Shown here piece after piece: positions 49,128-58,400 of a stretch of 64,000 bases of DNA (positions are counted from its first letter, which is position 1; each line of letters starts with the position of its first letter). The DNA lies in the NCBI GenBank assembly GCA_013140705.1, contig JABFSH010000014.1:122521-186520 (forward strand), read 5' to 3'. Origin of the DNA: Methylococcaceae bacterium (GTDB lineage: Bacteria > Pseudomonadota > Gammaproteobacteria > Methylococcales > Methylomonadaceae). Below the pieces are notes generated by a model. That model had not been told where the DNA came from. It did not search any database and saw nothing but the letters and a program-made list of their open reading frames with translations. A program made the translations under genes and the position numbers.

Positions 49128-49571
49128 ATGGAAAATTACAAACATATCTTATTAGCCGTCGATTTTTTTGAAAATGATGCCATAGTTTCCAGTCGTGCAA
49201 AAGACCTGGCGGACCGATATCAAGCCGCTCTCAGCATCATTCATGTGGTCGACAGTCTGCCCATGACCCATTCGGATTATGGTCTGGATCTGCCTTTCAA
49301 TCTGGACTTGGCCGCCGAGTTGACGGCTGTTGCCAGAGTAAGGCTGGCCAAACTTGCTGAACAGTTGCAGGTTAGCGAGAGCAAAACCTGGCTTGAAATG
49401 GGCAGCCCTAAACAGGAAATCATCCGCATCGCCACCGAAAACGAGGCCGACTTGATTGTCATGGGATCTCATGGTCGACATGGTTTTGGCTTATTATTAG
49501 GATCGACTGCGAATGCCGTATTGCACCATGCCAAATGTGATGTGTTGGCCGTGCGCCTGCCGGACGATTGA
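49128..49571 (+). CDS. Universal stress protein
   Basis: A 147-residue UspA-fold protein. It begins HILLAVDFFENDAIV and ends with the ATP-binding signature GSHGRHGFGLLLGSTANAVL, followed by CDVLAVR. AGGAGG lies eight bases before the start. UspA proteins aid survival during starvation or stress. It is likely co-transcribed with the membrane protein upstream. Confidence 0.92.
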   Translation: MENYKHILLAVDFFENDAIVSSRAKDLADRYQAALSIIHVVDSLPMTHSDYGLDLPFNLDLAAELTAVARVRLAKLAEQLQVSESKTWLEMGSPKQEIIRIATENEADLIVMGSHGRHGFGLLLGSTANAVLHHAKCDVLAVRLPDD

Positions 49572-49649
49572 CAGGTTATTTTAAACATTTTCATGATTAC
49601 GTATAAACTTCAGCCAATATCAAAGAACCATAAGTTTCCAAAAAAAAAA

Positions 49650-49766
49650 CGTCGCCCCGGCATGGACTGCCGGGGTCCAGGCTACACGGATGTAAACCAG
49701 CGATTAGCTCTCCTGTTGAGTCACGTCCCTGTGTTCTGGATACCGGCAATCCATGTCGGCATGACG
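49650..49766. repeat. 117-bp element with 31-bp imperfect inverted ends
   Basis: The left end (49650-49680, from CGTCGCCCCGGCATGGACTG) and the right end (49736-49766) are inverted copies with about six mismatches. The CCGGCATGGACTGCCGG core is a palindromic motif known to be dispersed in many gammaproteobacteria. It has the size of a small non-autonomous element or REP pair. A short open frame within it should not be read as a gene. Confidence 0.65.
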
Positions 49767-49903
49767 GATACTTGAGTGTCTGCTATTTCATCTGAAGCTT
49801 GTGGGTAATCAGGAACAATTTTATTATCGGTCGAACGTGGACTCCGGCACTTCGATAAACAACCGAATTTTTATCCCATAAATAGATTAATCAGGTAGGC
49901 AAC

Positions 49904-50332
49904 ATGATTGGACAAATAGAAAGTTATAATCCTGAAACAAAAACAGGCGTCATAAAATGTGAGGAGAAAACCTATACCTTTGCTTATGATCAATGGTCTG
50001 AAGAAGTCGCACCGGATGTCGGCGATGATGTTACCTTTGAACCCGTAAATATGTCGGCTACCAACATCAAATTGCTGGGTATTCAACTGGCAAAACCTCA
50101 AGCGGTCAAATATAAATATTTAGCAGTTTTTCTGGCCATTTTTTTAGGATGGCTGGGTTTACACCGACTGTATCTGGGCTATTACCGAATCGCCTTTTAT
50201 CAATTTGCCCTCAGTGTCTTGCTGATATATACAGGATTTATAGTCTTTGCTCCGCAATGGGGGTTTGTTGATGCGCTGCTACTTTTCTCAAGCAGTATTG
50301 ACAAAGACAGCAAAGGCCGGCCACTTAAATAG
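49904..50332 (+). CDS. TM2-domain protein with a cold-shock-like N-terminal domain
   Basis: A 142-residue protein. The N-terminal half (about residues 1-62; MIGQIESYNPETKTGVIKC) resembles an OB-fold/cold-shock-type domain. The C-terminal half is a TM2 module of two helices with KYLAVFLAIFLGWLGLHRLY and the usual GLHRLYLGYYR signature. TM2 proteins are of unknown function. Combining an OB-like domain with TM2 is seen in some bacterial families. The domain call rests on pattern and not on a search. Confidence 0.7.
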   Translation: MIGQIESYNPETKTGVIKCEEKTYTFAYDQWSEEVAPDVGDDVTFEPVNMSATNIKLLGIQLAKPQAVKYKYLAVFLAIFLGWLGLHRLYLGYYRIAFYQFALSVLLIYTGFIVFAPQWGFVDALLLFSSSIDKDSKGRPLK

Positions 50333-50420
50333 AACTGGACAGTTGGTGTTTCCAGGCCAGTTGATTGCTCACATCATTAATTTGGCCAATCCAGAATTAG
50401 AAAACACTGTTTTTAAATAC

Positions 50421-51635
50421 ATGATAAGAATCAATCAATGTACAGTTAAACTATCGATATCAGCATCGAGCAGCCGATTAACTGCTGCAGCACTAGGAAT
50501 GTGTCTGTCTATCCTGTCTGCAGGCATGTCCCAAGCAAAAAACACGCACCCTGATCAGTCGATTTACACCGCCTCGGCATTTGGTCCGGATGGCCGGTTG
50601 TGGCGCTTAGTGCCTTCGCAAACATTCGTATCGGTTGACTATTCCCCGGATTATGGCAAAACATTCTCCCAGCCAATCAGAATAAACAGACAGGCGCATC
50701 CAATTAACCTTTGGGATGAGAATCCGCCCACTATTTCCGTCGATCAAAATGGTAGGGTGTATGTACTTTATTTCGCTGATGATAAACAGGCAAACACCAG
50801 TTTTTTCAGCCAGGCTGATGATGGAATTCATTTCAGCGAACCCGTAAAGGTCAGTACGAATGCGGACTCCAATTATCAGTATCAGGCCGAGATGCTGGTT
50901 GGAAAACAGAATGCTATTCATTTTTTATGGCACGACATGCGTGATGGGGATGAATACAAAAAACAGGGTGGCGGCGATTTATCCATCTACTATACAGCGA
51001 TTAATCCAGCCGATAGGAAAAAAACTCTCCCGGAGCACCGCATTGCAAAAAATATTTGCTCGTGTTGCCGCTCTGCGATGGCTAGCGATGCGGATGGAAA
51101 TCCTGTCATACTGGCGCGATTTGTTTATCCAGACAACATTCGTGATCACGGTCTGTTAAAACTATCCGCCGCCGGAAAACCGGAAGAACCCTGGCGCGTG
51201 ACTTTCGATGACTGGAAGATTGAAGGTTGCCCAACACACGGTCCCGCCCTGTCAATCGGCGAAAATGGACGTTATCACATGACCTGGTTCACGTTGGGAG
51301 ATATTCGCAAGGGGCTTTTTTATGCGTGGTCTGATGATAAAGGCAAGACCTTTTCAAAACCACTGCAAATAGGTAATTCCGATAAGTTATCAGGCCGTTC
51401 AGACATATTGGCGCTCGGCAAGCAGGTGGCTCTCACCTGGAAAGCTTTTGACGGCTCAAAAACCCGTATTGAAGTCATGCACTCCAAAGATGGCGGATTA
51501 CACTGGTCCCAACCTAAATCCGTTGCTGAATCTGAAAGTCAGTCTCAGCATCCCGCCTTAATCAGTGATGGCAAGCGTATTTATATGTCCTGGAACAGTC
51601 TGGATACCGGTTATCGCCTGATACCCATTGAATAA
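50421..51635 (+). CDS. Exported sialidase-fold (BNR-repeat) protein with CxCC motif
   Basis: A 404-residue protein starting at the ATG at 50421; the reading extends upstream to 50247 but that part overlaps the TM2 gene. A signal peptide (AALGMCLSILSAGMSQA) precedes a six-bladed propeller with several Asp-box-like turns such as DYSPDYGKTFSQ, SDDKGKTFSK and SKDGGLHWSQ. It contains an unusual cysteine set, NICSCCRSAM, and GCPTHGP. These could bind copper or heme, but that is inference. Sialic-acid hydrolysis is not expected: the usual catalytic RIP/arginine triad was not recognised. Confidence 0.7.
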   Translation: MIRINQCTVKLSISASSSRLTAAALGMCLSILSAGMSQAKNTHPDQSIYTASAFGPDGRLWRLVPSQTFVSVDYSPDYGKTFSQPIRINRQAHPINLWDENPPTISVDQNGRVYVLYFADDKQANTSFFSQADDGIHFSEPVKVSTNADSNYQYQAEMLVGKQNAIHFLWHDMRDGDEYKKQGGGDLSIYYTAINPADRKKTLPEHRIAKNICSCCRSAMASDADGNPVILARFVYPDNIRDHGLLKLSAAGKPEEPWRVTFDDWKIEGCPTHGPALSIGENGRYHMTWFTLGDIRKGLFYAWSDDKGKTFSKPLQIGNSDKLSGRSDILALGKQVALTWKAFDGSKTRIEVMHSKDGGLHWSQPKSVAESESQSQHPALISDGKRIYMSWNSLDTGYRLIPIE

Positions 51636-51849
51636 AAATTGGTATTTGTAAATTTGCGATGAAAAATCATTTTGAACCTAACCAGGCAATGAGTTTGCAG
51701 ACCTCTAACCATTTCAATCAGGCCCCCTCCTTGGCACCACCCAGGACAGGCTTCTGCGTGGGACTCGGCACGAACGGGAAAATTACTGATTTAACTGACC
51801 ACCTGCCCGGATTTACAAGATTCCGTCAAGATCAATTTGTAGCCTTCAA

Positions 51850-52377
51850 ATGTCAAAAATCATAATTGTTTACTCAACCACTGACGGCCATACCCAAAAA
51901 ATCTGTCTGCGGCTACAACAAATAATCGAACAACAAGATCACCGAGTCAAGCTGGTATCAATGAGTGATAACCAGGATGTGGATCTGAAACTGTTTGATA
52001 AAATTGTAGTTGGAGCGAGTATTCGGTACGGAAACCATAGCCCTCAGGTTTACGCGTTTATAAAGAGGAATGAAGCCATTCTGCAAAGCAGGCCCAACGC
52101 TTTTTTTTCCGTGAATGTTGTCGCAAGGAAACCCGAAAAGTGCGAAACAACAACGAATCCTTACATAAAAAAATTCCTGAAAAAATCCTCATGGCGACCC
52201 CAAGAAATAGCAGTATTTGCTGGAATGATCAACTACCAGAAATATAACTTTATGGACAGACACCTGATTAGATTCATCATGTTGCTAACTAAAGGTCCCA
52301 CTCACGCCAAGACGGCGGTGGAATTTACTGACTGGGAGAAAGTCGATGCATTTGGGCAGCGTATTTGCCAAATGTAA
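51850..52377 (+). CDS. hemG: HemG-like flavodoxin-domain protein (protoporphyrinogen oxidase type)
   Basis: A 175-residue protein with the flavodoxin-like N-terminus SKIIIVYSTTDGHTQKI (FMN phosphate loop), the mid segment DKIVVGASIRYGNHSP and the HemG-specific NPYIKKFLKKSSWRPQEIAV and GPTHAKTAVEFTDWEKV. HemG oxidises protoporphyrinogen IX using a quinone electron acceptor. A general FMN-dependent role is an alternative. It is followed by a cytochrome c gene, which agrees with heme-related work. Confidence 0.85.
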   Translation: MSKIIIVYSTTDGHTQKICLRLQQIIEQQDHRVKLVSMSDNQDVDLKLFDKIVVGASIRYGNHSPQVYAFIKRNEAILQSRPNAFFSVNVVARKPEKCETTTNPYIKKFLKKSSWRPQEIAVFAGMINYQKYNFMDRHLIRFIMLLTKGPTHAKTAVEFTDWEKVDAFGQRICQM

Positions 52378-52523
52378 CCTTAACAACAGTAGAAGCGAAC
52401 CTGAATTTATCGCTTATCTATTGTCGGTTTTTGAGTTACTATCGCCATTCCAAGGGTACTAAAACAAGCGGCACCTATTTTCAGGCTGTCCGTTGTATAG
52501 CGCTAAATAGAGAGGTTGTAACA

Positions 52524-52853
52524 ATGAAAACTATTCTAACAATAATTGGCACCGCTGTTGTTGGTTTGAGCATTTACACTCCTGCGTTGGCCGCTGATGC
52601 AGCAGCAGGAAAAAAAATATTTATGAATTCTTGTGTTGGTTGCCATAACAAAGGCTTGAATGTCATTGCACCCACAAAAACACTGAAAAAATCAGATTTA
52701 GAAAAAAATGGCATGTATTCCGTGAAAGCGATTATTAATCAGGTGACTAATGGCAAGAGCCCAATGCCGGCATTTGCTAGCCAGCTTAGTTCCAGTGATA
52801 TCGAAAACGTTGCGGAATTTGTATTGCAACAGGCGAATGCCGACTGGAAGTAG
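52524..52853 (+). CDS. Cytochrome c6-like monoheme cytochrome
   Basis: A 109-residue protein beginning MKTILTIIGT with a signal peptide ending around TPALAADA; the ATG at 52524 follows AGAGG and the reading upstream of it is not conserved. The heme motif is CVGCH, and the axial methionine is in SPMPAFASQLSS. The body (LKKSDLEKNGMYSVKAI, then QVTNGKSPMPAF, ENVAEFVLQQ) is the pattern of cytochrome c6/c553, best known from cyanobacteria and algae. It would carry electrons in the periplasm. It lies 146 bp after hemG. Confidence 0.85.
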   Translation: MKTILTIIGTAVVGLSIYTPALAADAAAGKKIFMNSCVGCHNKGLNVIAPTKTLKKSDLEKNGMYSVKAIINQVTNGKSPMPAFASQLSSSDIENVAEFVLQQANADWK

Positions 52854-52876
52854 TCGGTCAATTCAGTTTCTAAGCC

Positions 52877-52901
52877 AACCCTCTCGCAGTGGGAGAGGGT
52901 T
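52877..52901 (+). terminator. Hairpin after the cytochrome gene
   Basis: A 9-bp near-perfect stem, AACCCTCTC against GAGAGGGTT, with a 7-base loop 24 bp after the stop codon. A short T-rich segment (TTCTC) follows, so the terminator function is likely but weak. Confidence 0.5.
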
Positions 52902-53104
52902 CTCAATAATTTCTTAATCCGAGAAACACCAACACGGTGTGGTTTCTTCCAGTAAACCTGTCAGATCAAATAGCTAGACAGATACGCTAGACGCTTTTTG
53001 ACACGTCATCATCAGCTTAATGATTGATTTCAGGATCGTAACGGCTGACCTGCGGCAAAATGACGCATTTCCAAATCCTTCTTGGGTCTATTAAAATGCA
53101 AATA

Positions 53105-53138
53105 GGCTTTTTGTAGGTCATTTATTCTACAAAAAGCC
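53105..53138. other. Perfect 12-bp inverted repeat
   Basis: GGCTTTTTGTAG (53105-53116) and CTACAAAAAGCC (53127-53138) could form a strong hairpin. It lies upstream of the hypothetical gene at 53209 and may be a terminator of the previous unit or an operator. Confidence 0.4.
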
Positions 53139-53208
53139 AATTTAAACATTAATTATCTCATAGCGGTAAACAATCCTGACCGCTTAACACGCTATCCATT
53201 GAGGACTT

Positions 53209-53892
53209 ATGACCCCTTTTAATCAATTTGATCTACTCGCAATTCGACAGTTTGACATTGAACATAAAGTGATTTTGCCAACTTCGAAGTTGTATGCCCA
53301 AGTTAACACTCAGGTTAATAGCCTGGTTCAAGATATCAGATCTGTACTGATTGATTCTCATAACCTTGTCGCCTCCTCTGCCAAGGAAGTATATGCAAAT
53401 CCGGTCGCAACATTAACTTACTGGTATGATCTGGCACGCGCTCAAGGTACTAACATCTATATCCAGTTTCAAACTAACATTCGGCCTATCGGTCAACAAT
53501 GGCAGGATAAAATTGTCGCCAGTCGAGAAAAAACCACTCAGTATCTTCAAGCGTTTTGGGACAATCCCGAACAGGTTGCCGCGAATACACTCGAACCGGT
53601 GATGCGCTACGCGACGTCAATCTCTGCAAACGCTGAACACCAGTTACAACTATTCGTGGATAATCCGGAGCAATTTATGGCGTCTGCTGTTGCTCCACTC
53701 ACAACCTATTTGACATCACTCACCGAAAGCGCCAAAGCCGCCCTGATCAGTCATTATTATGCATTATCTGATTTAGCCAGTTTACTGAAGACTCAACCAG
53801 CAACGACATTAAAATCCGTGTATCACAACGCGCTATCATCACTGCTGGATGTATATTTCGATGTAATTTCTTCGTTTTTAGTTATAAGCTAG
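53209..53892 (+). CDS. Hypothetical protein with internal helical repeats
   Basis: A 227-residue soluble protein with no signal peptide. From about residue 114 it contains two aligned ~33-residue units that begin DNPEQVAANTLEPV and DNPEQFMASAVAPL, each followed by an alternating hydrophobic helix (RYATSISANA and TYLTSLTESA); an earlier, more diverged unit (YANPVATLTYW) precedes them. Phasin-like or lipid-surface helical proteins have this look, but no family is recognised. The perfect hairpin upstream may relate to its control. Confidence 0.6.
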   Translation: MTPFNQFDLLAIRQFDIEHKVILPTSKLYAQVNTQVNSLVQDIRSVLIDSHNLVASSAKEVYANPVATLTYWYDLARAQGTNIYIQFQTNIRPIGQQWQDKIVASREKTTQYLQAFWDNPEQVAANTLEPVMRYATSISANAEHQLQLFVDNPEQFMASAVAPLTTYLTSLTESAKAALISHYYALSDLASLLKTQPATTLKSVYHNALSSLLDVYFDVISSFLVIS

Positions 53893-53963
53893 CCACCGAT
53901 TGATCCCGTTTTCTTGGGCCTGTCGATTTGTCAGAAAACGGCGACAGGCTCACGGAAAAACAC

Positions 53964-54767
53964 TTAGTCCTGACCTTCCCTGCGACGAAGTTTCTTAAAG
54001 GGCATTAGTAATAACGCTTTAAAACCCAATTCATTAGCTTCACGAAATGAACTCAGACCAATTGCCATCGTGGTTTGGCTTCGTTCAGGTTCCGATGTAT
54101 ACGTGTTAAACAATCGATCCCAACACGAAATGGAAAAACCGTAATTGCTATCGGTTTCACTGGCGATGGCTGAGTGATGAATTCGATGCATGTCCGGAGT
54201 AATGATCAACCAACGCAGCATGTTGTCAACGGCCGCTGGAAGCGTAACGTTGCTGTGATTAAAGGTGGCGGCGCCATTGAGTATGATCTCAAAAGCAATG
54301 ACGGCTAACGGATTGGCGCCCATCACAACAATACAAACCACCTTGTAAGCCATGGAAAGCATGATTTCTAAAGGATGAAAGCGTACGGCAGTGGTGGCAT
54401 CAAATTCCAGATCGGTATGATGAACCTGATGCACACGCCAGAGCACAGGACATTTATGAAAAACGATGTGTTGGGCATAAATAGCAAGATCCAGTAGCAA
54501 CAAGCTAAGAACGAGTGACATCCAATCTGGAACAACCAGCCAATTCAAGACACCATAGCCATGATCCATCGCAGTAACAGCACTAAGATATGCCAGACTG
54601 CCAACCGTCACACGCATTAACGCCATATTAATTGCAGCCAGGCCAAGATTAACCGGCCAACGCTGTTTACGGCTATGTTGTTGCTGTCTTCTGGGACTGA
54701 ATGCCTCCCAAATAATCATAATAAAAAAAATGCCGAAAGCGGCTGTGAATCGAATCAGCGTTTCCAT
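53964..54767 (-). CDS. Sterol desaturase / fatty acid hydroxylase family protein
   Basis: A 267-residue membrane protein with about four hydrophobic segments and the di-iron histidine clusters HIVFHKCPVLWRVHQVHH and MHRIHHSAI, typical of the fatty-acid-hydroxylase superfamily. The substrate is unknown; some methanotrophs make sterols or hopanoids, but this family is also widespread in bacteria with neither. Its start overlaps the end of the glycosyltransferase gene by 13 bp, so the two are translated together. Confidence 0.85.
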   Translation of the reverse strand: METLIRFTAAFGIFFIMIIWEAFSPRRQQQHSRKQRWPVNLGLAAINMALMRVTVGSLAYLSAVTAMDHGYGVLNWLVVPDWMSLVLSLLLLDLAIYAQHIVFHKCPVLWRVHQVHHTDLEFDATTAVRFHPLEIMLSMAYKVVCIVVMGANPLAVIAFEIILNGAATFNHSNVTLPAAVDNMLRWLIITPDMHRIHHSAIASETDSNYGFSISCWDRLFNTYTSEPERSQTTMAIGLSSFREANELGFKALLLMPFKKLRRREGQD

Positions 54768-55444
54768 AACTTACCTCGGTTGTATAAACTGGCCAATGTT
54801 TCCGGCGCCACACCGAAAAAATACAGTAGACGCAGTGTCCACATCAAAACGATTGTCGAATAAATACCGTTAACTTCCCATCGGCGACTGGAGCTAGTCA
54901 CTTTTGCATTCAGACACAACGGCGGGCCGATTCTCTTCAGCGCAGTAGACAGCGCAATATCTTCCATCAGGCTGATTTCCGGATATTTACCTACCGCATT
55001 AAATGCCTGTCGCGTAACAAAAATCGCCTGATCGCCGGTTGCAATACCTGTTAAAGCAGAGCGCAAGTTCATCATCTGCGCAATGAGCCAGAACATTGGG
55101 TGACGACCGCTGAAGCGAATGGCAAAGCGTCCCCAATGTCGACCGCTGCTGATGGCCTCTTCGATCAATTGTGGAGCATTCTCGGGCAGGCAGGTATCAA
55201 CATGCAGAAATAAAAGCACATCACCGGTCGCATATTCAACACCGGCGTTCATTTGTCGCGCCCTGCCCTTTTTAGAAAAAAAGACTCTGTCGGCAACGGC
55301 ACCAATCAATGCCAGCGTATTATCGCTACTACCACCATCGACGAGGATGATTTCACAAGTGGGTATGAAAGGTTGTAATTGTGTCAGACATGCCTGAATA
55401 ACTATTTCTTCATTCAGAATCGGCAGGATGATCGATATTTTCAT
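54755..55444 (-). CDS. TIGR04283-type family 2 glycosyltransferase
   Basis: A 229-residue GT-A enzyme: SIILPILNEE at the N-terminus, then IILVDGGSSDNTL and the GRARQMNAGVEYATGDVLLFLHVDT block with the DxD-like HVDT, and GDQAIFVTRQAF. It matches the subfamily named for arsenosugar biosynthesis (TIGR04283), although no arsenic genes are present. It overlaps the sterol-desaturase-family gene, suggesting a shared lipid or glycan pathway. Confidence 0.82.
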   Translation of the reverse strand: MKISIILPILNEEIVIQACLTQLQPFIPTCEIILVDGGSSDNTLALIGAVADRVFFSKKGRARQMNAGVEYATGDVLLFLHVDTCLPENAPQLIEEAISSGRHWGRFAIRFSGRHPMFWLIAQMMNLRSALTGIATGDQAIFVTRQAFNAVGKYPEISLMEDIALSTALKRIGPPLCLNAKVTSSSRRWEVNGIYSTIVLMWTLRLLYFFGVAPETLASLYNRGKLWKR

Positions 55445-55458
55445 TGCCTGAGTTGGCG

Positions 55459-58400
55459 TTATAAGGGATCAAATAATGCTGCGAGGTCTTCGGCTGTCAA
55501 TTTCATGGAGTCTTCCTTCCCATCATTTTTATAGATGCTGTCGGCAAGGGAACGCTTTCTCTCCTGCATCGCCAGTATTTTTTCTTCTACGGTATTTTCT
55601 GTGATCAACTTGTAGACAAACACCGGCTTATCCTGACCAATACGATGTACACGGTCTGCAGCCTGGCTTTCCACGGCCGGATTCCACCAGGGGTCGTAAA
55701 TGATGACGGTATCGGCTTCGGTCAAATTCAGGCCGACACCGCCGGCTTTAAGGCTAATCAAAAACACATTCACCTGACCGGATTTAAAAACCTCGATAGC
55801 TTCGTCACGATTGCGGGTTTGCCCGGTCAGTTTGGTATAACCGATTTTTCGTGTCTTTAATTTTTCTTCTATCAATGCGATCATGCGCGTGAACTGCGAG
55901 AACACCAGAATGCGCCGGCCTTCTTCCAGCTGCTCCGGCAGCAAATCCATCAGCAAATCAAGCTTGGCTGATTCTTTAATCTTATGCGCCTCGTTTAGCG
56001 CAAGCGTGCGCGGGTCACAGCAGGTTTGCCGCAGTTTTAACAAGGCATCCAAAATGGTGATGTGGCTGCGTGACATGCCTTTTTGAGCAATCGCGTCACG
56101 GACTCTTTTCTCCATCGTCAGGCGAATGCTTTCATACAGCGCCGCCTGTTTCGGATAGAGTGGAACCGAGCGAATGATTTCGGTTTTCGGGGGTAATTCC
56201 GTGGCAACTTCCTGCTTGGTGCGTCTCAGCATAAATGGCGCGACGCGGCGCGATAAACGGGATCTTTTCTCACTGTCGCCGTGAATTTCTATGGGCGTTC
56301 GATAAAGACGTTTAAAGGTCGCGCTGTCTCCCAGAAATCCCGGCATCAGAAAATCGAACTGCGCCCACAATTCACCCAAATGGTTTTCCATCGGTGTCCC
56401 GGTCAGACAAAGCCGGTGTACGGAACTCAATTGCCTGACAACCTGGGCAGCCTTGGCCAGAGGATTTTTAATACTCTGCGCTTCATCCAGTATCAAAAAG
56501 TAATAATCGTATTTGAAGAGTATTTCTTCATCTCTTGACAACAAGGGATAGGTTGTCAGGATCAAGTCATAATCATTAATTTTGTCAAAATACTGTTTAC
56601 GGTCGATGCCTTGCAAAGTAAGCACGTTCAAATCGGGAGTAAAGCGCTGGCTTTCCCGCCGCCAGTTACTCATCAGGCTGGTCGGAGCAATAATGAGACA
56701 GGGCATGGTCATCCGGCCACTTTGTTTTTCCAGTAACAAATGTGTCAGCGTCTGAATGGTTTTACCCAAACCCATGTCGTCAGCAAGAATGCCGGCAAAC
56801 TGGTACTCCCTTAAAAACTGTAACCAATTCAAGCCTTGTTGCTGATAATGCCGGAGTTCGGCCTGTAAGTTCACAGGTAATGCTACATCGTCGATGCCGG
56901 TGAAGTTTTTTAACTTCTGCCCCAAGGCTCTCAGTTCCGAGCCTCCACGCAATGAAAACAAGCCGTAACTCTGCTCCTCCAGTTCAACCAGACTGGCGGC
57001 ATTAAAGCGGGATAACTTCAGCGTACCATCTTTGCTGAGCGGACTGGAGCCAAACAGTTCATACAGTACCGCCAAAAATGGCCTGAGCCTGTCGCTGGGT
57101 ATCTTCAAATAGCGATGATTTCCCAAGGCAATGTTGAGCATATCAGGCAGACTGTCCAGATCATAATCTTCCAGGACCGGCATGATCAGGGGAAGCACAG
57201 GCAATGATTCGCCATTCAGTTCGATATTAAAGCGCATTTCGAACCAGTCGTTACGCCCTTCACTGATGTCGGCTTCCCAATGCTCGGCTGTTTGAAAATT
57301 CAGCAGAAAACTGTCATCCATTTCAATAATCCAGCCGTCATTCGCTAACTCATCACGGGCATGCTCGAGAAAATCATCCCAGCGAGCCGCACTATCCATC
57401 ACACTAATGTCAGACGGGCTGAAAAAAACCGCTTGATTCATAGTTTTTTCCAAACTGGGTGCATGATCAAACCCCAAAGACTGCAAACGTTCTACAGCCA
57501 GTTGTTCATTGGCAAGATCACGCTTGATGCGGACCAGTCCCTGCGCTGATTTTATGACGCAATAGTCCACATCACTTGGCGGCGTGACGAGCCATTCCCC
57601 GTAGACAAAGCCCAGCGACATAAAATGCGCGTAGTGTTGACTGCTGATTTGTTGTCCAAATAGTAGAAGCCTCGGAACCGGAGAAAAATCCTCGACTTCT
57701 GTGAGATCTAATTGTTTAGGCGCAGGAAGATGCAATTGAGGGAAATCGACAGTCAATCGAAAACTGAATTCATCCGCCTGATCTGCCGGAATAAGGGGTG
57801 CATTCAGCAATTTTTTAAATTGATTGCCATTTAACCGCAAGGCCTCCAGTTCGCCAATGGTCCCCTGCGCAGGATCCAGATACAGCGGCGGATCGGTGCT
57901 GAGCAGCCTGGCATCGGGATCCACCTGGAGTTGTAATTTGAAGTCACCTTGCTCCAGTTGTTCCCAAGCAAACTTTAACGTTCGATGCTCACCGGACCGT
58001 AATGGTGGCTTATCAATCGTCTGCCAGAACAAATGCCCTGTTTTCAGCATTTTCGATAAGGCCAGATAACCCGCCGTACCGGTCATAACCGGCTGTCCTG
58101 TCGAGGTATTCAGTATCGTTAGCAACTTGGCGCACTCGCCGTCTTGCGACTGAATATAATTGGCATAGGAATAGCCATAACGCAGGCTGTTCAGATTCGT
58201 TTTACGACCCTTTGCCAGGCCACCGGTTTTTTTTTCTTTGGTGATATATAAATCAACACTCAGATCATGAGCAACGTTAGTCGGGAACAGCACATAAGCG
58301 ACAAACTCCTGATAAGTGTCGCGTTCTTGAGGAACCTGTTCCTTAAAACCGTTCAGCCAATCCAGACAACTGCTATCTTTTATAGTTATTGTCGTGTCGG

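Larger units (their letters stand above)
52854..53208. other. 355-bp gap with two hairpins
   Basis: No gene. AACCCTCTC/GAGAGGGTT (52877-52901) follows the cytochrome gene and likely stops transcription or is a REP-type hairpin. GGCTTTTTGTAG/CTACAAAAAGCC (53105-53138) is a perfect 12-bp stem with a 10-base loop, 70 bp before the next gene. Confidence 0.55.

Noticed and set aside
49593..49775. 60-codon plus-strand frame
   Set aside because: It lies inside the 117-bp palindromic repeat element and starts in its flank, so it is a by-product of the repeat.
51659..51865. 68-codon plus-strand frame before hemG
   Set aside because: It has no recognised family and overlaps the hemG start; its low-complexity N-terminus suggests chance.
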